Assembly: GCA_946480705.1 (NCBI GenBank)
Contig: CAMLLF010000167.1
Span: 1-7,623, forward strand
Reading direction: 5' to 3'
Length of the DNA: 7,623 nt
Origin: an uncultured Lysobacteraceae bacterium
GTDB taxonomy: Bacteria > Pseudomonadota > Gammaproteobacteria > Xanthomonadales > Rhodanobacteraceae
Of the stretch, positions 1-6,400 are shown one piece after another; position 1 is the stretch's first letter, and each line of letters starts with the position of its first letter. The notes beneath the pieces were generated by a model. That model was not told the origin of the DNA and searched no databases. It saw only the letters and a program-made list of their open reading frames with translations. The position numbers and the translations under genes were made by a program.

Positions 1-890
1 GGATTGTGCGCGACGATGCCCAGTCTTCCCGGAGCGACGTCCAGCTTCACGCCGCGATACTTTTCGTTCGACAAGATCGCCGCACGCTGCAGCGCCGTCC
101 GCAGCATGTCGCGTCCGATGCGCACTTCCTTGTCGGCACCGATCGGAATGACTGCCTCGTAATCGGGAAATCTGCCGTCGATCAGCTTTGACGTGAACTG
201 CACGTCTCCGCGTCGAACACGCAGATGATTCTTGCCGAACTCCAGGACGACGACGCCATCCCCGCTTTCGAACAGTCCCTGCAGCTCGAGCACGCCTTTG
301 CGCGGGATGATGATCTGTCGCCGCTGCGAAATCCGCGCATCGACATTCGTCTCCGCCAACGCGAGACGATGGCCGTCCGTTGCGACGCAGCGCAGCGCAT
401 CCTCGCGCAGATCGACGAGCATACCGTTCAAGTAATAACGCACGTCCTGATGAGCCATCGCAAACGCCGTGCGATCCATCAGATTCTTCAGCGTCGCTTC
501 CGGCAGCTCGACTTTATCGACTGTCTCGATACTTTCGATCACCGGAAACTCGCTCGCCGGCAGCGTCGCGAGCGTAAAGCGGCTGCGTCCCGCATTCACG
601 ACAACGCGGTCGCCGTTCAGCCGCACATCGATAGAAACCCCGTCGGGCAGTGCGCGGCAGATGTCGAACAGCTTGCGCGCTGGGATCGTGATCTCTCCGG
701 GCTCGCTCGTATTCACCGCGACGGCCGCGACCATTTCGACTTCGAGATCCGTTCCCGTAAACGACACGCGCCCGTCGGAGACATTCACGAGCAGATTTGC
801 CAGCACCGGCAATGTCTGTCGCCGTTCAACGACACCGACAACTTGTTGCAGCGGCTTTAGCAAGGCTTCGCGTTGAAGACTGAATCGCAT
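1..890 (-). CDS. dnaN: DNA polymerase III sliding clamp (beta subunit), 3' end cut off by window edge
   Basis: The ring-shaped clamp encircles DNA and tethers DNA polymerase III during replication. Reading the minus strand from the ATG at 890 gives 296 uninterrupted codons beginning MRFSLQREALLKPLQQV. The family hallmarks follow in order: TGTDLEVEMVA, IPARKLFDICRALP, SRFTLATLP, AMAHQDVRYYLNGML, VATDGHRLA, FTSKLIDGRFPDYEAVIP and AAILSNEKYRGVKL, ending at IVAHNP where the window stops. E. coli DnaN has 366 residues, so roughly the last 70 (the rest of domain III, with the C-terminal cleft region) lie outside. The start matches the N-terminus of the family. No clear Shine-Dalgarno sequence precedes it; instead a small hairpin lies about 16 nt upstream. 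The gene lies downstream of dnaA in the same direction, separated by the putative origin. Identification is very secure. Confidence 0.97.
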   Translation of the reverse strand, partial: MRFSLQREALLKPLQQVVGVVERRQTLPVLANLLVNVSDGRVSFTGTDLEVEMVAAVAVNTSEPGEITIPARKLFDICRALPDGVSIDVRLNGDRVVVNAGRSRFTLATLPASEFPVIESIETVDKVELPEATLKNLMDRTAFAMAHQDVRYYLNGMLVDLREDALRCVATDGHRLALAETNVDARISQRRQIIIPRKGVLELQGLFESGDGVVVLEFGKNHLRVRRGDVQFTSKLIDGRFPDYEAVIPIGADKEVRIGRDMLRTALQRAAILSNEKYRGVKLDVAPGRLGIVAHN

Positions 891-905
891 GGTCAGGGTA
901 TCCCG

Positions 906-919
906 GTTCGCTAACGAAC
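906..919 (-). promoter_or_regulatory. Small hairpin in the dnaN leader
   Basis: GTTCG (906-910) and CGAAC (915-919) form a perfect 5-bp inverted repeat with a 4-nt loop, about 16 nt upstream of the dnaN ATG. No AGGAGG-like sequence is evident between the hairpin and the start. It could affect dnaN translation or be a DNA-level element of the origin. The stem is short, so chance is possible. Confidence 0.3.
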
Positions 920-962
920 GCTTTTGTTCTTTTAGGAAGGTTACGGTGGTAGTTGTGTCGCG

Positions 963-982
963 AAAAACTGGGGAATACCCCA
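963..982 (-). terminator. Terminator-like hairpin between dnaA and dnaN
   Basis: Read on the minus strand, TGGGG-TATT-CCCCA (969-982) is a perfect 5-bp stem with a 4-nt loop. One base (G) then separates it from a run of five T (963-967). This resembles a short Rho-independent terminator for dnaA transcripts, 120-odd bases past the dnaA stop. If it works, dnaN would need a promoter close by. The stem is short for an efficient terminator, and the same bases overlap a possible -10 element. Confidence 0.35.
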
Positions 983-1001
983 AATTTCAAAACAAAATCA
1001 A
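972..1001 (-). promoter_or_regulatory. Possible dnaN promoter (weak)
   Basis: On the minus strand TTGATT (996-1001) and TATTCC (972-977) are 18 bp apart, each matching the sigma70 consensus at four of six positions. It points toward dnaN. It overlaps both the IHF-like site and the hairpin at 969-982, so promoter, terminator and origin functions compete for these bases. This is the best pair I found by eye, but weak. Confidence 0.2.
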
Positions 1002-1020
1002 CAACTTAATGATCTGCAAA
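981..1020. other. AT-rich tract, candidate DNA unwinding element
   Basis: Thirty of these 40 bases are A or T, against a GC-rich background. The tract is strand-asymmetric: the plus strand is mostly A and C, with only two G, both in the last ten bases. It lies 36 bp from the first DnaA box, with a GC-rich stretch (1031-1050) between. That arrangement, with boxes on one side and an easily melted tract on the other, is typical of unwinding elements. I looked for DnaA-trio repeats reading away from the box and saw no clear series. Confidence 0.55.
996..1008 (+). promoter_or_regulatory. IHF-binding consensus match
   Basis: AATCAA-CAAC-TTA fits the IHF consensus WATCAANNNNTTR at every defined position. 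IHF is a DNA-bending protein that assists opening of the E. coli origin, where its site lies between the unwinding element and DnaA boxes. Here the site is inside the AT-rich tract on the side facing the boxes. An AT-rich stretch raises the chance of a random match. Confidence 0.45.
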
Positions 1021-1056
1021 CAAGGCGGATTACGCGCTGCGCGCTTGTCGATGGAC

Positions 1057-1065
1057 TGTGGATAA
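1057..1065 (-). promoter_or_regulatory. DnaA box (perfect consensus, minus orientation)
   Basis: TGTGGATAA on the plus strand is TTATCCACA on the minus strand, the exact high-affinity DnaA box. It faces the AT-rich tract and is paired with the inverted box at 1092-1100, with 26 bp between them. Confidence 0.85.
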
Positions 1066-1091
1066 CTTCTGTCCCCCGATCTGCCCCCTGT

Positions 1092-1100
1092 TTATCCACA
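1092..1100 (+). promoter_or_regulatory. DnaA box (perfect consensus, plus orientation)
   Basis: TTATCCACA occurs exactly, 5 bp outside the dnaA stop codon. It is inverted relative to the box at 1057-1065. Two perfect 9-mers within 44 bp, in the expected gap, are very unlikely by chance. Confidence 0.85.
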
Positions 1101-1105
1101 GGCAA

Positions 1106-2455
1106 TCACCCGGTCAAGATGCGCACCAGCTTTTCGTAATCCTGACGCAGCTTTCCGTCGGTTTCCGTGAGATCGCGGATGGTTCGGCACGCATGCAGCA
1201 CCGTCGTATGGTCACGGCCGCCAAACGCTTCGCCGATTTCCGGCAGGCTGTGCTCGGTCAATTCCTTGGACAACGCCATCGCGACCTGCCGAGGACGCGC
1301 GAGCGAGCGCGAGCGCCGCTTCGACAGCAGATCCTGCAGCCGCAGCTGATAGAAGTCGGCGACCGTCTTCTGGATATTCGGCACCGTGATTGCCTGGGCG
1401 TGAACGGTCAGCAGATCGCGCAGCGTTTCCTGCGCGAATTCCAGCGTGATCGCCCGGCCGAGGAAGTTGCCGCGTGCCGCGAGCGTGTTCAGCGCCCCCT
1501 CGAGGTCGCGCACGTTCGACCGCATGCGCTTGGCAATCAGCAGCGCGACGTCTTCGGGCAGGCTCATGCCCTTGGACTGCGCCTTCGACAGCAGGATGGC
1601 CGCGCGCGTCTCGAAATCCGGCGGCTCGATCGCGACCGAAAGCCCCCAGCCCAGTCGCGACTTCAGGCGCGGCTCGAGGTTCTCGACTTCCTTGGGATAT
1701 CGATCGCAGGTCAGGATGATCTGCTGCTTGCCTTCGAACAGCGCGTTGAACGTATGGAAGAATTCTTCCTGCGTCGTGTTCTTGCCCGCAAAAAACTGGA
1801 TGTCGTCGATCAACAGCGCGTCGACCTCGCGGAAACGGCGCTTGAACTCGTCCATGTTCTTGTTGCGCAACGCGTCGATCATCGCCGAGACGAACTGTTC
1901 CGAGCGCAGGTACATGACCTTGGTCCGCGGATTGTTTTCGCGGATCAGGTTGCCGGCGGCATGCATCAGGTGCGTCTTGCCAAGGCCCGTGCCGCCGTAC
2001 AGCAACAGGGGGTTGTAGGCACGTCCAGGATTCGTCGCGACCTGGATCGCTGCGGCCTTGCCGAGCTGGTTCGATTTACCCTCGACGAAACTGTCGAAGG
2101 TGTAGTTCGGATCGAGGTTGCCGTCGAACTCGGCCGGCGGCGGAGTTTCGATCGGCGCGGCCGCCGGAACACCGTTGCGCGTCGCCGCCGTTTTCGGCGT
2201 GGCGGCACGGCGAGCGCTCAGCGTGCCGACCTCGAGGCGGACCGGTATCGGCCGTGCCGCCAGATGATTCAAAATCGCCCGGATCCGCGGCAGGAACGCG
2301 TGCTCGATGCGTTCCAGCGTGTATGCATTCGGCGCGAGCAGGCGCAGACCGTCGTCGCTCTCCGCCGGTTGCAGCGGTTTGAGATAGGTGTGGATATCTT
2401 CAGCGCCGAACTCGCCTTCCAGGCGTTCCAGACAGCGCCGCCAGAGTTCGCTCAT
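1106..2455 (-). CDS. dnaA: Chromosomal replication initiator protein DnaA
   Basis: DnaA binds the origin, melts it and loads the DnaB helicase. The protein has 449 residues (467 in E. coli). Domain I is residues 1-75 ([13 protein letters not shown]..., with [10 protein letters not shown]). A short Ala/Pro-rich linker domain II spans about 80-110. The AAA+ ATPase follows with Walker A GGTGLGKT (154-161), Walker B LLIDDIQ (214-220), sensor I around LTCD (248-251), the box VII SRLGWG with its likely arginine finger R267, and sensor [11 protein letters not shown] (314-322). The C-terminal DNA-binding domain carries the signature [12 protein letters not shown] (412-423). The ATG at 2455 is preceded by a good Shine-Dalgarno GAGGAA (2459-2464) and gives the family N-terminus. 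It is divergent from rpmH. All key residues are present. Confidence 0.98.
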   Translation of the reverse strand: MSELWRRCLERLEGEFGAEDIHTYLKPLQPAESDDGLRLLAPNAYTLERIEHAFLPRIRAILNHLAARPIPVRLEVGTLSARRAATPKTAATRNGVPAAAPIETPPPAEFDGNLDPNYTFDSFVEGKSNQLGKAAAIQVATNPGRAYNPLLLYGGTGLGKTHLMHAAGNLIRENNPRTKVMYLRSEQFVSAMIDALRNKNMDEFKRRFREVDALLIDDIQFFAGKNTTQEEFFHTFNALFEGKQQIILTCDRYPKEVENLEPRLKSRLGWGLSVAIEPPDFETRAAILLSKAQSKGMSLPEDVALLIAKRMRSNVRDLEGALNTLAARGNFLGRAITLEFAQETLRDLLTVHAQAITVPNIQKTVADFYQLRLQDLLSKRRSRSLARPRQVAMALSKELTEHSLPEIGEAFGGRDHTTVLHACRTIRDLTETDGKLRQDYEKLVRILTG

Positions 2456-2478
2456 TACTTCCTCGTCGACGGGCGGGG

Positions 2479-2497
2479 TGCCGGGGCTGGCCCGGCA
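2479..2497 (-). promoter_or_regulatory. Perfect 7-bp hairpin in the dnaA leader
   Basis: TGCCGGG (2479-2485) and CCCGGCA (2491-2497) are exact inverted repeats around a 5-nt loop, and the stem is almost all G-C. It lies 24 nt upstream of the dnaA ATG and 14 nt upstream of its Shine-Dalgarno sequence. If transcribed it would form a stable stem in the 5' leader. No T run follows, so it is not an ordinary terminator. A regulatory role is inference only. Confidence 0.4.
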
Positions 2498-2543
2498 GGG
2501 CGCGGAAGTCTACGCCGACGCTCGCTTTTCCGCCACGCGCGGC

Positions 2544-2573
2544 TTGACATGGCAGCGCAGCGACAACTATTCT
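2544..2573 (+). promoter_or_regulatory. Sigma70-type promoter for rpmH-rnpA
   Basis: A perfect -35 hexamer TTGACA (2544-2549) is followed, after an 18-bp spacer, by TATTCT (2568-2573), which matches the -10 consensus at four of six positions. Transcription would start near 2580, giving a leader of about 33 nt before the rpmH ATG. A strong promoter here agrees with the high demand for ribosomal protein L34. Confidence 0.65.
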
Positions 2574-2612
2574 CCCGCCCCTTTTCCCACTCTTCCGACC
2601 GGAGACGACGCC

Positions 2613-2747
2613 ATGAAGCGTACGTACCAGCCCAGCCGCATCAAGCGCGCCCGCGACCATGGCTTCCGCGCCCGCATGAAGACCAAGAACGGCCGCAAGA
2701 TCATCAACGCTCGCCGCGCCAAGGGCCGCAAGCGTCTCGCTGTCTGA
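2613..2747 (+). CDS. rpmH: 50S ribosomal protein L34
   Basis: This encodes a 44-residue, very basic protein of the large ribosomal subunit that binds 23S rRNA. The sequence begins [20 protein letters not shown] and continues with [10 protein letters not shown] and [11 protein letters not shown], which is the complete L34 signature at the usual length. A Shine-Dalgarno GGAG (2601-2604) sits 8 nt before the ATG. It is the first gene after the promoter at 2544-2573 and is followed 20 bp later by rnpA, the near-universal bacterial pair. Confidence 0.98.
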   Translation: MKRTYQPSRIKRARDHGFRARMKTKNGRKIINARRAKGRKRLAV

Positions 2748-2767
2748 AATCCTCGATTCGCGGCTCG

Positions 2768-3121
2768 ATGGGAGCATTTCGCTTCCCGCGCGCCGCGCGG
2801 ATGCTCAAACCGGGCGATTTCGCCCGTTTGCGCCAGGCTAGCCGACGCGTCGGCAGCCGCTATTTCAGCGCCGAATACCGCAACACCGAAGACACCGCCG
2901 CCCGGCTCGGGCTCGCGGTGTCTCGTCGCGTCTCGAAACTCGCCGTACAACGCAATCGCCTCAAGCGCCTCGTCCGCGAAAGCTTTCGACGCAACCGGGC
3001 ACTGCTCGCCCCGATCGACATCCTCGTCATCTCCCGCAGTGCTGCCGTCACTGTTCCCGGCTCCGAACTCCTCGCCGATCTCGAGCAACTCTGGAGCCGC
3101 CTGCCGCGCGCACAGCGTTGA
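2768..3121 (+). CDS. rnpA: Ribonuclease P protein component
   Basis: RnpA is the protein subunit that helps the RNase P ribozyme trim the 5' leader of precursor tRNAs. The reading gives 117 residues, normal for the family (119 in E. coli). It begins MGAFRFPRAARMLKPGDFAR, aligning with the usual FPRxxRL N-terminus. The RNR signature is RNRLKRLVRESF at 62-73, and LAVSRRVSK (49-57) precedes it. A second in-frame ATG at 2801 would remove the conserved FPR segment, so 2768 is preferred. No clear Shine-Dalgarno precedes it; with only 20 bp after rpmH, translation may be coupled. The frame stays open far upstream, but that stretch is antisense to dnaA and has no family match. Confidence 0.95.
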   Translation: MGAFRFPRAARMLKPGDFARLRQASRRVGSRYFSAEYRNTEDTAARLGLAVSRRVSKLAVQRNRLKRLVRESFRRNRALLAPIDILVISRSAAVTVPGSELLADLEQLWSRLPRAQR

Positions 3122-3246
3122 AGCCGCAACAACCGCCCGGCACAATGCGCGGTCAACCTTCCGCGCGCGGTCGATCCGCTTGATCCGCCTTCGTTGTGTC
3201 CCCATCCGCGTCGGGCCGTGCCCGGCCGACAGCCCTTGCCCATCCC

Positions 3247-4956
3247 ATGAATAATCCGCGCTCCATCCTGTTGATTGCACTGCTGCTTGTCTCCTACCTG
3301 ATCTGGAATCAGTGGCAGCAGGACTACGCGCAGCCGGCCGCAGTCGCCACGCCCGCCACGGAAAGCGCACCCGCAGCCGGCGGAACGCCCGCGGCAGTTG
3401 CCGGCAGCGAGGTGCCGAGCGCGAACGCGTCGACACCCGCGGACGCGACGCCGGCGGCAATCCCAGGCGCGGCCGGCGAGGCCAAGGGCGATCTCGTCGA
3501 AGTCAGCAACGACGTACTGAAACTCTGGATCGATACGCGCGGCGCCACCGTCGTCCGCGCCGACCTGCTGGCGTATCCGCAGCAGCCCAAGGACTACGCG
3601 AATCCCGTGCGTCTGCTCGACGACAGCGCCGACCACTATTTCGTCGCTCAGTCCGGTCTTGCGAGCGCGGCCGATTCGGCCAAGGCCGCGAGCCATCAGG
3701 ACGTCTTCGCCGCGGAACAGAAAAGCTACGCGCTCGCCGCCGACCAGCCGAAGCTCGAAGTTCCGTTCACCTGGACCGACTCCGCCAGTGGCCTGACCGT
3801 GCGCAAGGTGTTCGTGCTCGAGCGCGGCAGCTACGTGCTCGCGACGCGCCAGGAGATCAAGAACGACGGCGCGGCCGCGTGGAACGGCAACGCGTACCGC
3901 CAGCTGCAGCGCGTGATTCCGCCGGCTGCCAAGCACGGCTTCTTCAGTTCGATCACGAATCCGCAGAGCTACAGCTTCACGGGCGCGGCCTGGTATTCAC
4001 CGGAAGACAAATTCCAGAAGCTCGCCTTCGACAAGTTCCTGAAAACGCCGCTGCAGAACCGCGCCGTCACCGGCGGCTGGGTCGCCATGCTGCAGCACTA
4101 TTTCTTCGCCGCGTGGCTGCCGTCGCCGAACACTGTGGAAACGTATACGACGGAAGTGCGCGACGGCGCGTTCCCGCGCTTCACGATCCGGACGATGGGA
4201 CCGGCGCTGAATGTGCCGCCGGGTGCGACGACGACGAGCGAAGCGCGTCTGTACGTCGGTCCGAAGCTGCAGAGCAGCCTCAATGACGTGGCGCCGGGTC
4301 TCGCGCTGACGATCGACTATGGCGTGCTGACGTTCATTTCCGAACCGCTGCACTGGGTGCTCGCCAAGCTCTACGCCCTGACCGGCAACTGGGGCTTCGC
4401 GATCATCCTCCTCGTACTGCTGATCAAGGCCGTCTTCTTCAAGCTCAGCGAAGCGCAGTACCGCTCGATGGCCAAGATGCGCAAACTGCAGCCGCGCATC
4501 CAGGCGCTGAAAGATCGCTACGGCGACGATCGCCAGAAAATGGCGCAGGCGCAGATGGAGCTGTTCCAGAAAGAAAAGATCAATCCGCTCGGCAGCTGCC
4601 TGCCGATGCTCGTGCAGATTCCGGTGTTCTTCGCGCTGTACTGGGTGCTCGTCGAGAGCGTCGAGCTGCGTCAGGCGCCGTTCTTCCTCTGGATCCAGAA
4701 CCTGACCGCGCCCGATCCGTATTTCGTGCTGCCGGTGCTCAACGCCGCGACGATGATCGCGACGCAGTACCTCACGCCGACGACCGGCATGGACCCGGTC
4801 CAGGCGCGCATGATGAAGATGATGCCCGTCGTGTTCTCGATCCTGTTCGCGTTCTTCCCGGCAGGCCTGGTCCTCTACTGGACCGTCAACGGCATGACCT
4901 CGCTGCTGCAGCAGTGGATCATCACGCGCCGCATCGAAGCCGCGGACAAAGCCTGA
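3247..4956 (+). CDS. yidC: Membrane protein insertase YidC
   Basis: YidC inserts and folds inner-membrane proteins, alone or with SecYEG. The protein has 569 residues (548 in E. coli). An N-terminal membrane helix (about 6-20, SILLIALLLVSYLIW) is followed by an Ala/Pro/Thr-rich linker (about 28-80) and the large periplasmic domain (about 82-355). The conserved insertase core has helices near 382-400, 448-470, 490-508 and 523-547. The cytoplasmic hairpin lies at about 401-445 (YRSMAKMRKLQPRIQALKDR), with later signatures NPLGSCLPMLVQIPVF and FPAGLVLYW. The groove position that is Arg in E. coli is Lys394, as I recall for Pseudomonas. The ATG at 3247 gives the canonical MNNPRS start; a GTG at 3196 would add residues unlike the family. 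No Shine-Dalgarno is evident. yidD, normally just upstream, is missing. Confidence 0.97.
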   Translation: MNNPRSILLIALLLVSYLIWNQWQQDYAQPAAVATPATESAPAAGGTPAAVAGSEVPSANASTPADATPAAIPGAAGEAKGDLVEVSNDVLKLWIDTRGATVVRADLLAYPQQPKDYANPVRLLDDSADHYFVAQSGLASAADSAKAASHQDVFAAEQKSYALAADQPKLEVPFTWTDSASGLTVRKVFVLERGSYVLATRQEIKNDGAAAWNGNAYRQLQRVIPPAAKHGFFSSITNPQSYSFTGAAWYSPEDKFQKLAFDKFLKTPLQNRAVTGGWVAMLQHYFFAAWLPSPNTVETYTTEVRDGAFPRFTIRTMGPALNVPPGATTTSEARLYVGPKLQSSLNDVAPGLALTIDYGVLTFISEPLHWVLAKLYALTGNWGFAIILLVLLIKAVFFKLSEAQYRSMAKMRKLQPRIQALKDRYGDDRQKMAQAQMELFQKEKINPLGSCLPMLVQIPVFFALYWVLVESVELRQAPFFLWIQNLTAPDPYFVLPVLNAATMIATQYLTPTTGMDPVQARMMKMMPVVFSILFAFFPAGLVLYWTVNGMTSLLQQWIITRRIEAADKA

Positions 4957-4961
4957 CCGCC

Positions 4962-4992
4962 AGCGGCGTTCGCGTCACGCGCGAACGCCGCT
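4962..4992. repeat. Perfect 13-bp inverted repeat after yidC
   Basis: AGCGGCGTTCGCG (4962-4974) and its exact reverse complement (4980-4992) flank a 5-nt loop TCACG, starting 5 nt past the yidC stop. In RNA this would be a very stable stem. No T run follows on either strand, so it is not a classic intrinsic terminator. It may stabilise the yidC 3' end, pause polymerase, or work with Rho. Smaller GC palindromes follow at about 5000-5023. Confidence 0.7.
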
Positions 4993-5053
4993 CCGACTGC
5001 GCGGCGCGCCGGCGCCGCCGTTCCGATCCCGGCGAATCCAACGCAGGACCGCC

Positions 5054-6400
5054 ATGATCGCCAACGCCGACACCATCGCCGCGATCGCGACCGCTCCGGG
5101 CGCCGGGGGCGTCGGTGTGCTGCGAGTCTCCGGCGGTGCGGCCAACGCGATTGCAGCCACCCTGCTCGGTCGTTCGCCGACCCCTCGCCACGCGCACTAC
5201 TGCGCATTCCGCGACGCGGCCGGAGCGCTCGTCGATCGCGGAATTTTGTTGCACTTTCCACAACCGAACTCATTCACCGGCGAGGACGTGGTCGAGCTGC
5301 AGACTCATGGCTCGCCGGTCGTCCTCGACCTGCTGCTGCGTCGCGTCTGCGAACTCGGCGCGCGTCCGGCGCGCGCCGGCGAATTCTCCGAGCGCGCGTT
5401 TCTCAACGGCAAGCTCGATCTCGCCCAGGCCGAGGCCATCGCCGACCTCATCGCGAGCCAGTCGGAAGCCGCCGCGCGCGCCGCACTGCGCTCGCTCGAC
5501 GGCGAGTTCTCGGCGCGCGTCGCGCATCTGCTGGCAAACCTGATCGACCTGCGCGTCTACATCGAAGCGGCGATCGACTTTCCCGAAGAAGAGATCGACT
5601 TCCTCGCCGCGCCGGAGCTGCGCCGGCGCCTCGACGGCGTCAGCGACGAGCTCTCGCTGCTGCTCGCCGAGACACGGCGCGGCGTTCGTCTGACCGACGG
5701 CCTCCATGTCGTCATCGCCGGCCGGCCGAACGCCGGCAAGTCGAGCCTCCTCAACGCACTCGCCGCACAGGACCGCGCGATCGTCACCGCGATCCCGGGC
5801 ACTACGCGCGACGTGCTGCGCGAAAACGTGCAGATCGACGGCGTATCGCTGACGCTCGTCGACACGGCGGGCCTGCGCGATTCCGCCGATGTCGTCGAGC
5901 GCGAAGGCATGCGCCGCGCGCGCGGGGAACTCGATCGCGCCGATGTGGCGCTGCTCGTCAGCGATGCGGAAAACCTGGCGGACGACATGTCGCTGCTCGG
6001 CCCCGCGCTGTCGGGTCAGACCCGATTGTTTGTCTGCAACAAGATCGACCTCGCACACCACGCGCCCCGGCGTCTCGAACACGAAGGCGGCGTCCGCATC
6101 GACGTGTCCGCGCGCACGGGCGCCGGCCTCGATCTGCTGCGCGACGAACTCAAGCGACTCGCCGGCGTCGGTGACAGCAGCCAAGGCGCTTTCAGCGCGC
6201 GCACGCGCCACGTCGTCGCGCTCGAACGCGTGGCCGCGCATCTCGCCGCGGCCGAGTTCGCGCTCGTCGAACAGAATGCCGGCGAACTCGCCGCCGAGGA
6301 ATTGCGTCACGCGCAGCGCGACCTCGGTGAACTGACCGGCGAGTTCACGAGCGACGATCTGCTCGGGGCGATCTTTTCGAGTTTTTGCATCGGAAAGTAA
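5054..6400 (+). CDS. mnmE: tRNA uridine-5-carboxymethylaminomethyl(34) synthesis GTPase
   Basis: MnmE works with MnmG to modify C5 of the wobble uridine in certain tRNAs, using a methylene-tetrahydrofolate derivative and GTP hydrolysis. The product is 448 residues, close to E. coli MnmE (454). The N-terminal folate-binding domain begins MIANADTIAAIATAPGAGGV and contains TGEDVVELQTHGSPVVLDLL (75-94). The inserted G domain carries G1 GRPNAGKSS (223-231), the G2 region IPGTTRDV (247-254), G3 DTAG (270-273), G4 NKID (329-332) and a G5-like SAR (352-354). The last four residues are CIGK (445-448), with the essential Cys. An AGGA Shine-Dalgarno (5045-5048) is 5 nt before the ATG. The stable hairpin at 4962-4992 separates it from yidC. 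mnmG is not downstream. Confidence 0.97.
   Translation: MIANADTIAAIATAPGAGGVGVLRVSGGAANAIAATLLGRSPTPRHAHYCAFRDAAGALVDRGILLHFPQPNSFTGEDVVELQTHGSPVVLDLLLRRVCELGARPARAGEFSERAFLNGKLDLAQAEAIADLIASQSEAAARAALRSLDGEFSARVAHLLANLIDLRVYIEAAIDFPEEEIDFLAAPELRRRLDGVSDELSLLLAETRRGVRLTDGLHVVIAGRPNAGKSSLLNALAAQDRAIVTAIPGTTRDVLRENVQIDGVSLTLVDTAGLRDSADVVEREGMRRARGELDRADVALLVSDAENLADDMSLLGPALSGQTRLFVCNKIDLAHHAPRRLEHEGGVRIDVSARTGAGLDLLRDELKRLAGVGDSSQGAFSARTRHVVALERVAAHLAAAEFALVEQNAGELAAEELRHAQRDLGELTGEFTSDDLLGAIFSSFCIGK

Larger units (their letters stand above)
891..1105. other. oriC: Putative chromosomal replication origin (oriC) in the dnaA-dnaN gap
   Basis: The gap between the dnaA stop and the dnaN start is 215 bp and contains the parts expected of a bacterial origin. 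Two perfect TTATCCACA DnaA boxes lie in inverted orientation near the dnaA end. A 40-bp tract at 75% AT (981-1020) stands out in a GC-rich sequence. A perfect IHF consensus site lies within that tract. Only two GATC sites are present (1011 and 1078), so there is no Dam/SeqA-type clustering as in E. coli. Origins between dnaA and dnaN are known in many bacteria. The alternative is that the boxes only regulate dnaN. The dnaA-rpmH gap has no consensus box, which favours this gap as the origin. Function is inferred, not shown. Confidence 0.75.

Noticed and set aside
225..860. Plus-strand 211-codon frame at the left end
   Set aside because: It is antisense to dnaN, whose protein matches its family along the whole length.
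2612..2767. Thermus-like upstream extension of rnpA overlapping rpmH
   Set aside because: The rnpA frame is open through rpmH but I found no ATG, GTG or TTG start between the rpmH start and 2768, and the residues there do not resemble RnpA.
1058..3121. A 687-codon open plus-strand frame that ends with RnpA
   Set aside because: Most of it is antisense to the certain dnaA gene and out of frame with rpmH. Only its last 117 codons match a family. It reflects few stops in GC-rich DNA.
2567..3936. Long minus-strand frames opposite rpmH, rnpA and the yidC 5' half
   Set aside because: They are Arg/Gly/Ala-rich shadows with no family resemblance, opposite certain genes.
5270..6310. Minus-strand 346-codon frame within mnmE
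   Set aside because: It is the antisense shadow of mnmE, which has all its GTPase motifs and the C-terminal CIGK.
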